Part shown: positions 55,521 to 63,702 of the stretch, piece by piece
How the letters are laid out: every line of letters begins with the position of its first letter
Position numbering within the stretch: the stretch's first letter is position 1
Assembly (NCBI GenBank): GCA_937980645.1
Contig: CALJPQ010000009.1
Location: forward strand, 326,522 to 390,521
Length of the DNA: 64,000 nucleotides
Direction of reading: 5' to 3'
Source of the DNA: an uncultured Saprospiraceae bacterium
Lineage (GTDB): Bacteria > Bacteroidota > Bacteroidia > Chitinophagales > Saprospiraceae
Made by a program: the position numbers and the translations under genes
Notes under the pieces: generated by a model
What the model was told of the DNA's origin: nothing
The model's input: the letters and a program-made list of their open reading frames with translations, nothing else
The model's database searches: none

Positions 55521-55548
55521 ACCCGTCGCCGTCAGGGCGGTATGTCCT

Positions 55549-57837
55549 ATGACTCTACGTGCACATCTTTCGAAAACTTACCCTGCTAATTGGTCGGTCT
55601 TGGCGGGTCTTTTGGTGGCGTTGTTACTCTTCTTTTTGCTGGCCAAACCCATCTTCGGCGAGTACTTCACCCGTCCGAACAGCATGACCTACACCTATGG
55701 GGGCGATGCGCTGGCGCTGTACTACAATACGGCCTTCCACGCGCGCTACGGGCAGGACTCCTGGCTACGCGGGACAAATTACCCCGACGGCGAGTACATC
55801 TACCTGACCGACGCTCAGGGTGTCCTTTCCAACGCGCTGCGGCTTTTGCGGCAAGCGGGGTTTGACGTGTCCGATTACGCCATTGGTATCGTCAATGGAG
55901 TGCCGCTGTATCTGCTATTTGCTGCTGTTACGGTGGTGTATGCCTTGCTGCTGGCGCTGGGTGGACTGCCTCTCCCGTCTGCAGTATTTGCGCCGCTGAT
56001 TGTGTTGCTTTCGCCGCAGGTTATCCGCATGGGTGGGCATTTTGGGCTGGGCTATCCGGTGGCCATTCCGTTAGCCATGCTGTGGTTCGTGCGCAAGTAT
56101 CGGGTGCGCCGGTGGGAAAAGCGCGATGTGCTGTTTTTCCTGACGGCTCTGCTATTTACCTACAACAATCCCTACGTTGGTTTCAACATCAACTTGCTGC
56201 TCATAGGCGCCGGAGCGCTGGTTTTGCTTTGGAAGCGTTTTCAGCGCGCTTACTGGATACCGGGTTTTGGCGCCATGCTCATGGGTGCAGGTGCGCTGCT
56301 GTGGGTATTTGCCGATTTTTACTGGCACGACCCGGTGAGCGACCGCGTGTCTCCGCAGTGGGGCTTTTTTTACTATCAGGCGCGGTTCGAGGGTTTCTTT
56401 TATCCGCCGGGGTCGCTGTTGCATGACCTGCTCAAAGATGCGGGCTTTCGGGTACCTGCCGAGTTGGAGTTTGAAACCCTGCTGAATGTGGGTCTAGTAA
56501 CTACGGCAGCGCTGGCGGTGGGCCTGCTGACGCTTCCTTTTTCTGAAAAGGCCCGCCGATTCTTTAAATTTGAGCACACTGTGCTCGTGGACGCTGCTAT
56601 TCTCATGGCCATACTGGCGGCCAATACGGCGTTGATTCCTGTTTCGCAACACTGGATAGAAGACCATCTGCCGTGGTTGATGATGTTCAAGGCGGCGGGG
56701 CGTCTGGGATGGCCGCTGTATTTCGCCCTGACGGTAACCGGAGCGCTCATTGTGGACGCGCTCTATCGCACCGTTTCGCCCCTGTGGGCACGGGTTCTCT
56801 TCCTACTTTTAGTAGGGGCAGTGTGGAATGCAGACATTAACCAATACATAGCGCCGCGGTTTCGCGGGGCATTCAACCCGAACATTTTTGACGCCAAACA
56901 CGAGGAGGAGCTGCTGTCGGTTTTGCGCCAGAACAACATCAACCCCCAGGATTTTCAGGCCATTCTGGCGCTGCCGCGTTTTGGGGTGTGGTCCGATAAG
57001 GTATGGCCAGGTCTTCCCTTCGAGGCCCAATTCTGGAGCATGCGTCTGTCGGTAGCCACTGGCTTGCCCATTGTGAATTCGGTGCAGTCGCGAGTAGGTA
57101 CGCAGCACGTTCTGGAGCGGGTACAGATGTTTGGGCATCCGCTTATCGAGCTGCAGTTGCTGGCCCGTTTGCCCAATCGCAAAGACCTGCTCATCCTGCA
57201 CGGCCTCGGCGGAGAGGAACTGCAGGTGGGTGAGCGGTATTTGCTGGATATTTCTGAGCCTTTGGCCGAAACGCCGCGCTACACCTTGCGCCGACTCCGA
57301 CTGGATAGCCTGGAGCACAGCCGGGCTATCGCGGAGGCCCAAAGGCTGTATGCCAACGGGTATCGAAAGGCACCTGCCCTGCATCTGGGCTTTGATGAAG
57401 AACCTTCTGAGGTAGCCTTTTACGGCCAGGGATGCCGCCAGACGACGCCAGACGAAGATTGGGTCTGCACCTTTCCATCCACTCCGTTCGACCGCGACAC
57501 GCTGGTGGTCTTTTCGGCCTGGAATTATCTGGACGCCGGGCGCTGGAACCCAGGCTTCTGGATCCTCTCGGTGCGCAATGCGGAGGGCCGAGAGTTCCAC
57601 CGCGAAAAACTCGAAAGTCGCAAGAGCAACGACGTTCAGGGCCAATACTGGTTCCGTGTCGAACGCGACATCTATATCCCGCGCGGGGGCTCCGTAGCGA
57701 TTGCCGCTCACTACCATTTGCCTATGCGCGTAGATGAGGTCATGATCTGGGGCAAAGGTGAACGACCGCTCATAGACGATCCGAAAGCCGAGGGCTTTTT
57801 GCTGGAAAATATCTGGGTGCGAAAACCGAAGCGGTAA
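55549..57837 (+). CDS. Multi-pass membrane protein, GT-C-like architecture, unknown function
   Basis: 762 residues. About ten membrane helices occupy residues 18-430, starting with NWSVLAGLLVALLLFFLLAKPIFGEYF, followed by a loop containing YTYGGDALALYYNTAFHARYGQD; the G-G-D-A acidic motif after the first helix is in the position of the catalytic Asp of GT-C glycosyltransferases. Residues 440-762 are soluble, with a last strand-rich domain (about 620-762: WVCTFPSTPFDRDTLVVFSAWNYLDAG, GGSVAIAAHYHLPMRVDEVMIWG). I recognise no named family; a lipid-linked sugar transferase is the best guess. It is monocistronic with a TACCTTTG promoter. Confidence 0.65.
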   Translation: MTLRAHLSKTYPANWSVLAGLLVALLLFFLLAKPIFGEYFTRPNSMTYTYGGDALALYYNTAFHARYGQDSWLRGTNYPDGEYIYLTDAQGVLSNALRLLRQAGFDVSDYAIGIVNGVPLYLLFAAVTVVYALLLALGGLPLPSAVFAPLIVLLSPQVIRMGGHFGLGYPVAIPLAMLWFVRKYRVRRWEKRDVLFFLTALLFTYNNPYVGFNINLLLIGAGALVLLWKRFQRAYWIPGFGAMLMGAGALLWVFADFYWHDPVSDRVSPQWGFFYYQARFEGFFYPPGSLLHDLLKDAGFRVPAELEFETLLNVGLVTTAALAVGLLTLPFSEKARRFFKFEHTVLVDAAILMAILAANTALIPVSQHWIEDHLPWLMMFKAAGRLGWPLYFALTVTGALIVDALYRTVSPLWARVLFLLLVGAVWNADINQYIAPRFRGAFNPNIFDAKHEEELLSVLRQNNINPQDFQAILALPRFGVWSDKVWPGLPFEAQFWSMRLSVATGLPIVNSVQSRVGTQHVLERVQMFGHPLIELQLLARLPNRKDLLILHGLGGEELQVGERYLLDISEPLAETPRYTLRRLRLDSLEHSRAIAEAQRLYANGYRKAPALHLGFDEEPSEVAFYGQGCRQTTPDEDWVCTFPSTPFDRDTLVVFSAWNYLDAGRWNPGFWILSVRNAEGREFHREKLESRKSNDVQGQYWFRVERDIYIPRGGSVAIAAHYHLPMRVDEVMIWGKGERPLIDDPKAEGFLLENIWVRKPKR

Positions 57838-57860
57838 AGCCGGAGTGCCCTTGCCGCAAT

Positions 57861-57895
57861 CTGCGCCAGCCCCGAGGCGCAGGTGCGGAGTTTTT
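57861..57895 (+). terminator. Possible terminator after the membrane protein gene
   Basis: Stem CTGCGCC (57861-57867) / GGCGCAG (57876-57882) with an 8-nt loop; a T5 run begins 8 nt after the stem, which is farther than usual. Confidence 0.35.
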
Positions 57896-57938
57896 CCAGT
57901 GCATCATCGCGCCTCTATGCTCAAAGGCTTACATTCCT

Positions 57939-58529
57939 ATGCAGTACGCACAGATTTTGCAGGAGACCTTTGCCCCCGTCTTTCATGCGCCTAAGGAGGC
58001 CTGGCAGCAGTTTGCCGATGCCTGCCAGCCAGTGGTGTTCCGGAAGGATGAAATCATCAAACAGCCCGGCACGGCGGAGCGCGCCCTCTACTTTATTCTG
58101 AGCGGCAGCGCAGGTCTGTTTTTGTGGAAGGAAGGGCATTCGGTCTGCTTAGATTTTGCCTTCGACCGTCAGTTTTGCTCCGACTACATGTCGCTCCTTA
58201 CCGACCAGCCCACACCATTAGAGGTGGTGGCTTTGGAGAAATCGGAAATGCTCTGCCTGAGCGCTCCCGACTTTCGCCTGCTGACGCAAAAGACGGTGGG
58301 CCAGGTCATCCGTCTGGTGGCAGCCGAGACCTCGTTTGTGGACAAGCAGCAGCAACAAATCGAACTGCTTACCCTGACGGCCGCCGAACGCTACGACCGC
58401 TTAGAGCAGCGCTTTCCGGGCATCGCCCAACGCATTGCGCAAAAGCACATCGCCTCCTACCTGGGCATCACACCGCAAAGTCTGAGCCGCATACGCCGAC
58501 AGACGGCAAAGCGTCGTGCAGGAAAATGA
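57939..58529 (+). CDS. Crp/Fnr-family transcriptional regulator
   Basis: 196 residues. A cyclic-nucleotide-binding-like beta-barrel (about 10-120: VVFRKDEIIKQPGTAERALYFILSGSAGLFLW, CSDYMSLLTDQPTPLEVVALEKSEMLCLS), a long dimer helix and a C-terminal helix-turn-helix (ERFPGIAQ-type region, then IAQKHIASYLGITPQSLSRIRRQ). No cysteines suggest an iron-sulfur sensor, so it is not FNR in the strict sense. The ligand is unknown; this short class is abundant in Bacteroidota. The only palindrome of CRP type seen in the window lies upstream of the rhodanese-cyd operon, 29 kb away. Confidence 0.88.
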   Translation: MQYAQILQETFAPVFHAPKEAWQQFADACQPVVFRKDEIIKQPGTAERALYFILSGSAGLFLWKEGHSVCLDFAFDRQFCSDYMSLLTDQPTPLEVVALEKSEMLCLSAPDFRLLTQKTVGQVIRLVAAETSFVDKQQQQIELLTLTAAERYDRLEQRFPGIAQRIAQKHIASYLGITPQSLSRIRRQTAKRRAGK

Positions 58530-58628
58530 ACGTACTCCCTCCCGCTGACGCGTGTTTTTTACCTTAGGGTAACGCCCGGCGCTTGTAGCCGCGTTCACCT
58601 TTGCCGCATACCAAAACCTCGTTTTCGT

Positions 58629-59195
58629 ATGCGTATCGCTCTTCTGTTTCTCTGCATTAGCCTGCTGGGCAGCACGCTTACCGGCCAGACATCTGCACCC
58701 TCGCCAACGGCTTACCGCAAAGGCTTTACCTTTGGCTTCAGCGCTGGTATGGGTACTCTGCAACTGACCACAGACGCTCAAACTCAACGCATGACTTCGG
58801 GCAGCTTTCCCAACCTGCGCATTGGCTATTGGCTGCACCCACGCCTGACGGCCCAGCTGCTGTTGCCCGGCGCCATCTATGCGCAAAACGACAAGCATCG
58901 CGGCTTTGAGGGCATTTTGCTCTCGGCGCAGTACTGGCCCACCGAACGCTGGTGGCTATTGGCCGGCGCAGGGCTGGCCCTCGACGCTCCGGCCTTCTGG
59001 ACCATTGACGACCCAGCCCAGGCCGATTTTCACTGGGGCATCGGCGCAGCGTTAGCCACAGGCTACGAGGTCTGGCGAAAGCGGAATTTTTCTTTAGACA
59101 TCCTTTACCGGCTTTATACCGGTCGAGCAGGTTCGGGCGAGGACTCCAGAAAGGGCCTTGCCCAACACATAGGTGTGGGACTCAATTGGCATTAA
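58629..59195 (+). CDS. Small outer-membrane beta-barrel protein
   Basis: 188 residues. Signal peptide MRIALLFLCISLLGSTLTGQ, then barrel-like strands beginning YRKGFTFGFSAGMGTLQLTTD and ending HIGVGLNWH, a normal layout for an OmpW/OmpA-like 8-strand barrel. Specific function unknown. CACCTTTG at 58596-58603, one base from the -7 consensus, may be its promoter. The next gene starts 2 bp after its stop, so the pair is probably one transcript. Confidence 0.75.
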   Translation: MRIALLFLCISLLGSTLTGQTSAPSPTAYRKGFTFGFSAGMGTLQLTTDAQTQRMTSGSFPNLRIGYWLHPRLTAQLLLPGAIYAQNDKHRGFEGILLSAQYWPTERWWLLAGAGLALDAPAFWTIDDPAQADFHWGIGAALATGYEVWRKRNFSLDILYRLYTGRAGSGEDSRKGLAQHIGVGLNWH

Positions 59196-59197
59196 AT

Positions 59198-59572
59198 ATG
59201 GAAAATCTGGCTCTTACAGGGCTTATCGGCGCGCTAAGCGCTCTCCTCTTGTTGCACATGGCGGTCTTGCTGGGCTGGGTACCCTATGACCGAGTTTGGG
59301 GCGGCCGTCTGAAAAGCCGGCGCGACCTGTACCGCTTCGAGGCGTTGTCGCTACTGCTGACTTTGGCTTTTCTGGGTGTGGTGCTGCAGCGGGCAGGCGT
59401 TCGGGTGGGGCTACCGGAAGTTGTCGTGCACTATGGGCTTTGGCTCATGGGCATCGTCTTCGCAGCAAGCGCGTTGGGTAACTTGCTGTCCAAAAACAAT
59501 TTCGAGCGCCAGGTGATGGCCCCGTTGGCGCTGGTCATGGGGGTGTATGCGCTGTGGTTGGCGGCGCATTAA
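59198..59572 (+). CDS. Small four-helix inner-membrane protein, unknown function
   Basis: 124 residues from the ATG at 59198, two bases after the preceding stop; an in-frame Met at 59186 would overlap that gene. Four hydrophobic helices: LTGLIGALSALLLLHMAVLLG, FEALSLLLTLAFLGVVLQRAG, VVHYGLWLMGIVFAASALGNLL and VMAPLALVMGVYALWLAAH. The loop VPYDRVWGGRLKSRRDLYRFE is basic, so it faces the cytosol. I do not recognise a characterised family. Confidence 0.75.
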   Translation: MENLALTGLIGALSALLLLHMAVLLGWVPYDRVWGGRLKSRRDLYRFEALSLLLTLAFLGVVLQRAGVRVGLPEVVVHYGLWLMGIVFAASALGNLLSKNNFERQVMAPLALVMGVYALWLAAH

Positions 59573-59646
59573 AACCGCCTCAGCAATGCTGCGTAGAGGC
59601 ACTGTACTGGTCTCGTTTGGACGACACAGGCGGCCTGCTCGAATGC

Positions 59647-60207
59647 TCATTCCCAATCCCAGGCAATCACGTGCCAGCGCTCGCCTGTAGTAAGGTCGTC
59701 GTAAATGTGGAAGGTCTCGAAGCCCACTCGCTCGTGCGCGCGCAGCGAACGGGCATTGCGCTCGGCCACTTCAGTTACCACAAAGTCAAAATGCGGACGG
59801 CACACGTCGGCCAAATGCCGGTACAGGCTATCGAATACGCCTCGGCCCCGATACGGCTCGGCCACGCAAACTTGGCCCATGACAAACCAGCCGCCTGCAC
59901 TCAGAGGACGACCGCGCCACGTGAGCTGCTCCAATCGCTCAAACAGTGGCGCCAAGACAGGCACTTCGGGCGCAAATTCGCGCAACATGACTAAGCAATA
60001 GCCGGCCAGATGGTCGCCCTCTTTGGCAATGACGGAAGGGAAGGCTGCATTCATGCGCCGGAGCACCTCCGGGTCGTGCTTCACGGTAACAAAACCCTGG
60101 CTACTGGCCTGCTCAGGGGTGATAGCCGACGGCAAATTGCAGGCCTGAAGCGCAAGAATTTGCGCTATTTCCTCCTCGTACTGCACTATTTTGTAGTGGA
60201 TGACCAT
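59647..60207 (-). CDS. GNAT-family N-acetyltransferase
   Basis: 186 residues from the Met at 60207 (MVIHYKIVQYEEEIAQILALQ); an upstream Met at 60261 lies in the promoter region of the divergent gene. The GNAT core is clear: GGWFVMGQVCVAEPYRGRGVFDSLYRHL, where V-x-x-x-x-RGRGV is the acetyl-CoA pyrophosphate-binding loop, then EVAERNARSLRAHERVGFETF. It transfers an acetyl group from acetyl-CoA to an amine; the acceptor is unknown. Divergent from the AhpD/ICMT fusion gene, with face-to-face -7 elements in the 69-bp gap. Confidence 0.88.
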   Translation of the reverse strand: MVIHYKIVQYEEEIAQILALQACNLPSAITPEQASSQGFVTVKHDPEVLRRMNAAFPSVIAKEGDHLAGYCLVMLREFAPEVPVLAPLFERLEQLTWRGRPLSAGGWFVMGQVCVAEPYRGRGVFDSLYRHLADVCRPHFDFVVTEVAERNARSLRAHERVGFETFHIYDDLTTGERWHVIAWDWE

Positions 60208-60215
60208 GCACGACT

Positions 60216-60233
60216 TATTTTTGGCCAAATATA
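60216..60233. promoter_or_regulatory. Two face-to-face -7 elements (divergent promoters)
   Basis: Plus-strand TATTTTTG (60216-60223) and minus-strand TATATTTG (60233 to 60226) are separated by 2 bp and form a near-palindrome around GGCC. A TTTG at 60190-60193 gives a 22-nt spacing for the plus promoter. Transcripts would overlap at their 5' ends. Confidence 0.45.
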
Positions 60234-60276
60234 CGACAACCCTTATCCTCAACACAGGCACTCGTCTTCTACAGGT

Positions 60277-61371
60277 ATGCCGCCGCTATTATCGCCTTTG
60301 CCGCCCGAACACAACGCCGAGGTGGCCCACATGGCTGCCTTTTTCAACGAAACGCTGGGCTTTTGCCCCAATAGCGTGCTGACCATGCAGCGCCGACCAG
60401 CCATTGCCCAGGCCTTCATTGCGCTCAACCAAGCCGTCATGACCAACGAAGGCCGGGTCTCCAGCGCTCTCAAACGCCTTATCGGCTACGTGGCCAGCCA
60501 CACCGCCGGCTGCCAATACTGCCAGGCTCACACCATTCGCGCGGCCGAACGCTACGGCGCTGCCGCCGAACAACTCTACCACGTGTGGGAATACCGAACT
60601 CACCCGGCCTTTAACGACGCCGAACGCGCAGCCTTAGACTTCGCTGTCGCCGCTGCTGCCATCCCCAACGCCGTTACCGAAGAGGTCGAGCAGAACCTGC
60701 GCCGCCACTGGGACGAAGGCGAAATCGTGGAAATTCTCGCCGTTGTGGCTCTGTTCGGCTTTCTCAATCGCTGGAACGACAGCATGGGCACGCCCCTGGA
60801 AGTGCCTGCCTTAGAAACGGCTAACCAATACTTAGCCTCCTACGGCTGGACGGGCGGTAAACATGTGCAAACAACACCAGCCTCAGCGCAAGAATCCTCG
60901 TCCAATTCGCCCCCAACCAGGCCCTGGCGTGATATGGCGTTCGTAACCATTCAATTCATCCTCATGGGCGCCTACTTAGCCAACCCGGAAGCACTCCGGA
61001 TAACCCTGCCCGAAGTGGCTCGCTACCTTGGCCTGGCGCTCGCCGTGGGCGGTACGGGCATACTCACCTGGGCCTTCGTGAATTTGGGCCGCAACCTGAC
61101 GGCATTCCCTACCCCAAAGGCATCGGGGCAGCTGGTTACCGCAGGTATCTACCGCTGGGCCAGGCACCCCATCTACTCCGGGGTGCTGATGATAGCGCTG
61201 GGCTGGGCCGCCTTTTCGCAAAGCGGCTGGCGGCTGGGCCTCTTCGCCGCACTGTGGGCACTGTTTTGGGCCAAATCGAGCTACGAAGAGCGGCTGCTGG
61301 CCCAGCGCTATCCCGAATACGCTGAATACCGCCGGCGCGTCGGACGGTTCGGGCCAAAGTGGGGCCGATGA
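60277..61371 (+). CDS. Fusion of an AhpD/CMD-like domain with an ICMT-like membrane methyltransferase domain
   Basis: 364 residues from the ATG at 60277; the frame back to 60010 runs through the divergent gene and is rejected. Residues 1-190 are a carboxymuconolactone-decarboxylase/AhpD-like helical domain with the redox motif C79-QY-C82-QA-H85 typical of the peroxidase-related subgroup. A Ser/Thr/Pro linker (about 198-216) leads to an isoprenylcysteine-methyltransferase/PEMT-like membrane domain (219-364): about four helices, LVTAGIYRWARHPIYSGVLM and YEERLLAQRYPEYAEYRRRV, the SAM-binding signatures. Each half is a full-length family member, so this appears to be a genuine fusion in one uninterrupted frame. 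Joint function unknown. Confidence 0.85.
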   Translation: MPPLLSPLPPEHNAEVAHMAAFFNETLGFCPNSVLTMQRRPAIAQAFIALNQAVMTNEGRVSSALKRLIGYVASHTAGCQYCQAHTIRAAERYGAAAEQLYHVWEYRTHPAFNDAERAALDFAVAAAAIPNAVTEEVEQNLRRHWDEGEIVEILAVVALFGFLNRWNDSMGTPLEVPALETANQYLASYGWTGGKHVQTTPASAQESSSNSPPTRPWRDMAFVTIQFILMGAYLANPEALRITLPEVARYLGLALAVGGTGILTWAFVNLGRNLTAFPTPKASGQLVTAGIYRWARHPIYSGVLMIALGWAAFSQSGWRLGLFAALWALFWAKSSYEERLLAQRYPEYAEYRRRVGRFGPKWGR

Positions 61372-61406
61372 TGCCGAAAACCCTCCAAACCTCCATCTCC
61401 CTGACC

Positions 61407-62108
61407 ATGGAAGAACTGTTCAAAAACAAATACCGAATACCCTCAGCCCGCGCATCGTGGTGGAATTACGCCAACCCCGGCGCCTATTTCATCACCATCT
61501 GCACTGACCAACGGCAGCATTATTTTGGCGAAATACACCATCAAAAAATGGTTTTGTCGCCCTGCGGGATCATTGCCGACGTGCTGTGGTACGAAATCAG
61601 ACACCATTTTCCGCACGTAACGTTGGGGGCGTTTGTGGTCATGCCCAATCACGTGCACGGGGTTTTGATATTGGCACCCAACGACGACGCCGACCGCGCC
61701 GACCGCGCCCCCGTAGAGACGTTGCATGCAACGTCTCTACCGCCCAACGCGCCGCCCAACGCGCCGCCCAACGCGCCGCCCAACGCGCCGCCCAACGCGC
61801 CGCCCAACGCGCCGCCCAACGCGCCGCCCAACGCGCCGCCCAACGCGCCGCCCAACGCGCCGCCACCCAACGAAAAAAACGAACAAATGGCTGCCATTTC
61901 CCCCGCTGCCGGTTCGGTATCCACCATCGTGCGTTCCTACAAATCGGCCGTTACGCGCCATGCTCATCGGCTGGGGCATGCATTTGCCTGGCAGACGCGA
62001 TTCCACGACCACATCATCCGCAACGAAGAGGAATACCATCGCATCAGCCGTTACATCCTGACTAACCCACAGCGATGGAAGGAGGATAAATTTTTCTATT
62101 CCGAATGA
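61407..62108 (+). CDS. REP-associated tyrosine transposase (RAYT, Y1/HUH family) with internal repeat insertion
   Basis: 233 residues from the ATG at 61407 (MEELFKNKYRIPSARASWWNYANPG). The RAYT/TnpA_REP signatures are present: GAYFITICTDQRQHYFG, the HUH motif MPNHVHGVL (H82, H84), and VSTIVRSYKSAVTRHAHRLG...FAWQTRFHDHIIRNEEEYHRISRYILTNPQRW. Between the HUH motif and the C-terminal half lies an unusual insertion, residues about 92-160: a 28-bp palindrome read as VETLHATSL, then ten PPNA units. The frame stays open. RAYTs are single-copy domesticated relatives of IS200/IS605 transposases that act on REP palindromes. It starts 35 bp after the fusion gene. Confidence 0.88.
   Translation: MEELFKNKYRIPSARASWWNYANPGAYFITICTDQRQHYFGEIHHQKMVLSPCGIIADVLWYEIRHHFPHVTLGAFVVMPNHVHGVLILAPNDDADRADRAPVETLHATSLPPNAPPNAPPNAPPNAPPNAPPNAPPNAPPNAPPNAPPNAPPPNEKNEQMAAISPAAGSVSTIVRSYKSAVTRHAHRLGHAFAWQTRFHDHIIRNEEEYHRISRYILTNPQRWKEDKFFYSE
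61713..61740. repeat. Perfect 28-bp REP-type palindrome inside the RAYT gene
   Basis: GTAGAGACGTTGCA followed immediately by its exact reverse complement. It keeps the reading frame of the transposase. The first 14 bases resemble a palindrome common in intergenic regions of cyanobacteria and some Bacteroidota (from memory). No other full copy was found in the window by eye. Confidence 0.9.
61740..61859 (+). repeat. 12-bp minisatellite, ten copies, inside the RAYT gene
   Basis: Ten identical CCGCCCAACGCG units follow directly after the palindrome and encode PPNA repeats. The identical copies imply recent expansion or homogenisation; gain or loss of units would not shift the frame. Confidence 0.95.
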
Positions 62109-62171
62109 CCCTGCGATTTGCAGCCAGGCTCAACGGTTCATCCTTGAAACTGCTTTCTATTGTTGTACAGT

Positions 62172-63641
62172 TTATGGCTGCTCAGCAGTTTCGGGTTCCT
62201 GGGTCAGGGCCTGTCGGATTTTAATTTGCAGGGCAGCAAAGAGCAGCGTCATAAACGGGCTGACGTAGTTGAACACCGCGTAGGGCAGGTAGTGCCATGT
62301 ATCCACGCCCAGTACGCGCGACTGGTAGGCGCCGCAGGTGTTCCAGGGTACGAGCACGGAGGTTACGGTGCCGGAGTCTTCGAGGGTGCGGCTCAGATTG
62401 ACGGGGGCCAGCCCGCGTTTGGCGTAGGCTTTGGAAAACATTTTGCCCGGTATCACGATGGCCAGATATTGGTCGGAGGCCGTTGCGTTGAGCGCTAAGC
62501 AGCTGGCCACCGTGCTGGCAAACAGCCCAAAGATCGAATGCGCCAGGCGCAACAGGGCAGCGCTGATGCACGCCAGAGCGCCGATGGCTTCCATGACGCC
62601 CCCAAAGGTCATGGCGCAAATGACCAGCCACACGGTGGGCATCATGCCGGCCATACCCTTTGTGGCAAACAGGTCATTGAGCGCGGCATTATTTGTCTCT
62701 ACGCCGGTGCTTACGGTCATGGCCTTTATTACCCCCTGATAGGCGGCCTGAAAATTGAGCACATCCGCTTCGGCGATTTTCATGACCAAACCCGGTTGGA
62801 AGATGACGGCAAACAGCCCGCCCAGCAACGCGCCTGCCAGCAGTGCGATGAGCGGACGGGTGCGGAAGATGATGAGGCCAACAACGGCCAACGGAACCAG
62901 CAGCAGCCAGGGTGTTATGTAAAAGGCCGAGTCTATGGCTGCCAGTACGGTCGAGGAGTCTGCCACGCCCTGGGGTTGGTAGTTGAGGCCTATGAGGACG
63001 AATGTAATTAGCGTAATGATGTAGGTGGGCACTGTGGTCAGCATCATGTAGCGGATGTGGGCAAACAGGTCGCTGCCCGCCATGGCAGCTGCCAGGTTGG
63101 TGGTGTCGGACAGCGGCGACATTTTATCCCCGAAATAGGCGCCGGAAATGACCGCACCTGCGGTAATCGGCAGCGAGAGCCCCATGATCTGGGCGATGCC
63201 CATCAGGGCAATACCGACCGTACCGGCCGTCGTCCAGGAACTGCCGATGGAGACCGCGACCAGGGCACAGATAATCAACGCGGCTGGGTAGAACCATGAC
63301 GGGTCCAGGATGCCAAGCCCGGCATAGATAACCGCCGGAGCGGTGCCGGCCAGCATCCAGCTGCCGATCAGCGATCCTACCGCCAGCAGGATCAGGCAGG
63401 CTTTCAAGGCCAGAGAAATACCTTCGACCATCGCGCGTTCCATATCGGCCCAGCTCTCGCCCAGGTACAGCCCGATCAGTGCAGCCGCGCCCGCCGCCAA
63501 CATCAGTGCTATCTGATTGGGCCCGTAGGAAGAGTTGTCGCTGAACAGGCTGACCGAGGCGGCCAGCATGGTGATAAGGAAAAGTAGCGGCAACAGTGCC
63601 AGCCACAGGGGTATGGACCTTTTATCGGTTTCTTCTGTCAT
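62172..63641 (-). CDS. nhaC: NhaC-family Na+/H+ antiporter
   Basis: 489 residues from the Met at 63641 (a Met at 63662 adds seven). About twelve membrane helices. NhaC-type signatures are visible: GSLIGSWMLAGTAPAVIYAGL, SIGSSWTTAGTVGIALMGIAQIMGL, ISGAYFGDKMSPLSDTTNLAAAMAG, and LEDSGTVTSVLVPWNTCGAYQSRVLGV near the C-terminus. It exchanges sodium (or malate/lactate in some relatives) for protons at the inner membrane. It is the downstream member of a minus-strand pair with the truncated gene at the window edge, 61 bp apart. Confidence 0.92.
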   Translation of the reverse strand: MTEETDKRSIPLWLALLPLLFLITMLAASVSLFSDNSSYGPNQIALMLAAGAAALIGLYLGESWADMERAMVEGISLALKACLILLAVGSLIGSWMLAGTAPAVIYAGLGILDPSWFYPAALIICALVAVSIGSSWTTAGTVGIALMGIAQIMGLSLPITAGAVISGAYFGDKMSPLSDTTNLAAAMAGSDLFAHIRYMMLTTVPTYIITLITFVLIGLNYQPQGVADSSTVLAAIDSAFYITPWLLLVPLAVVGLIIFRTRPLIALLAGALLGGLFAVIFQPGLVMKIAEADVLNFQAAYQGVIKAMTVSTGVETNNAALNDLFATKGMAGMMPTVWLVICAMTFGGVMEAIGALACISAALLRLAHSIFGLFASTVASCLALNATASDQYLAIVIPGKMFSKAYAKRGLAPVNLSRTLEDSGTVTSVLVPWNTCGAYQSRVLGVDTWHYLPYAVFNYVSPFMTLLFAALQIKIRQALTQEPETAEQP

Positions 63642-63702
63642 CACTGGAAGTGATGGTACCAAAAATCTCCACCCGGCCCCGGCTCATTTTTGGACATTAT
63701 GA

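Larger units (their letters stand above)
55294..55548. other. Intergenic region after ileS
   Basis: No gene. It contains a weak terminator and a -7 element, annotated separately. Confidence 0.45.

Noticed and set aside
60010..60276. N-terminal extension of the AhpD/ICMT fusion
   Set aside because: It is antisense to the GNAT gene and lies upstream of the predicted promoter.
61740..61859. CRISPR-like array
   Set aside because: The units are contiguous 12-bp repeats with no spacers, inside a coding frame.
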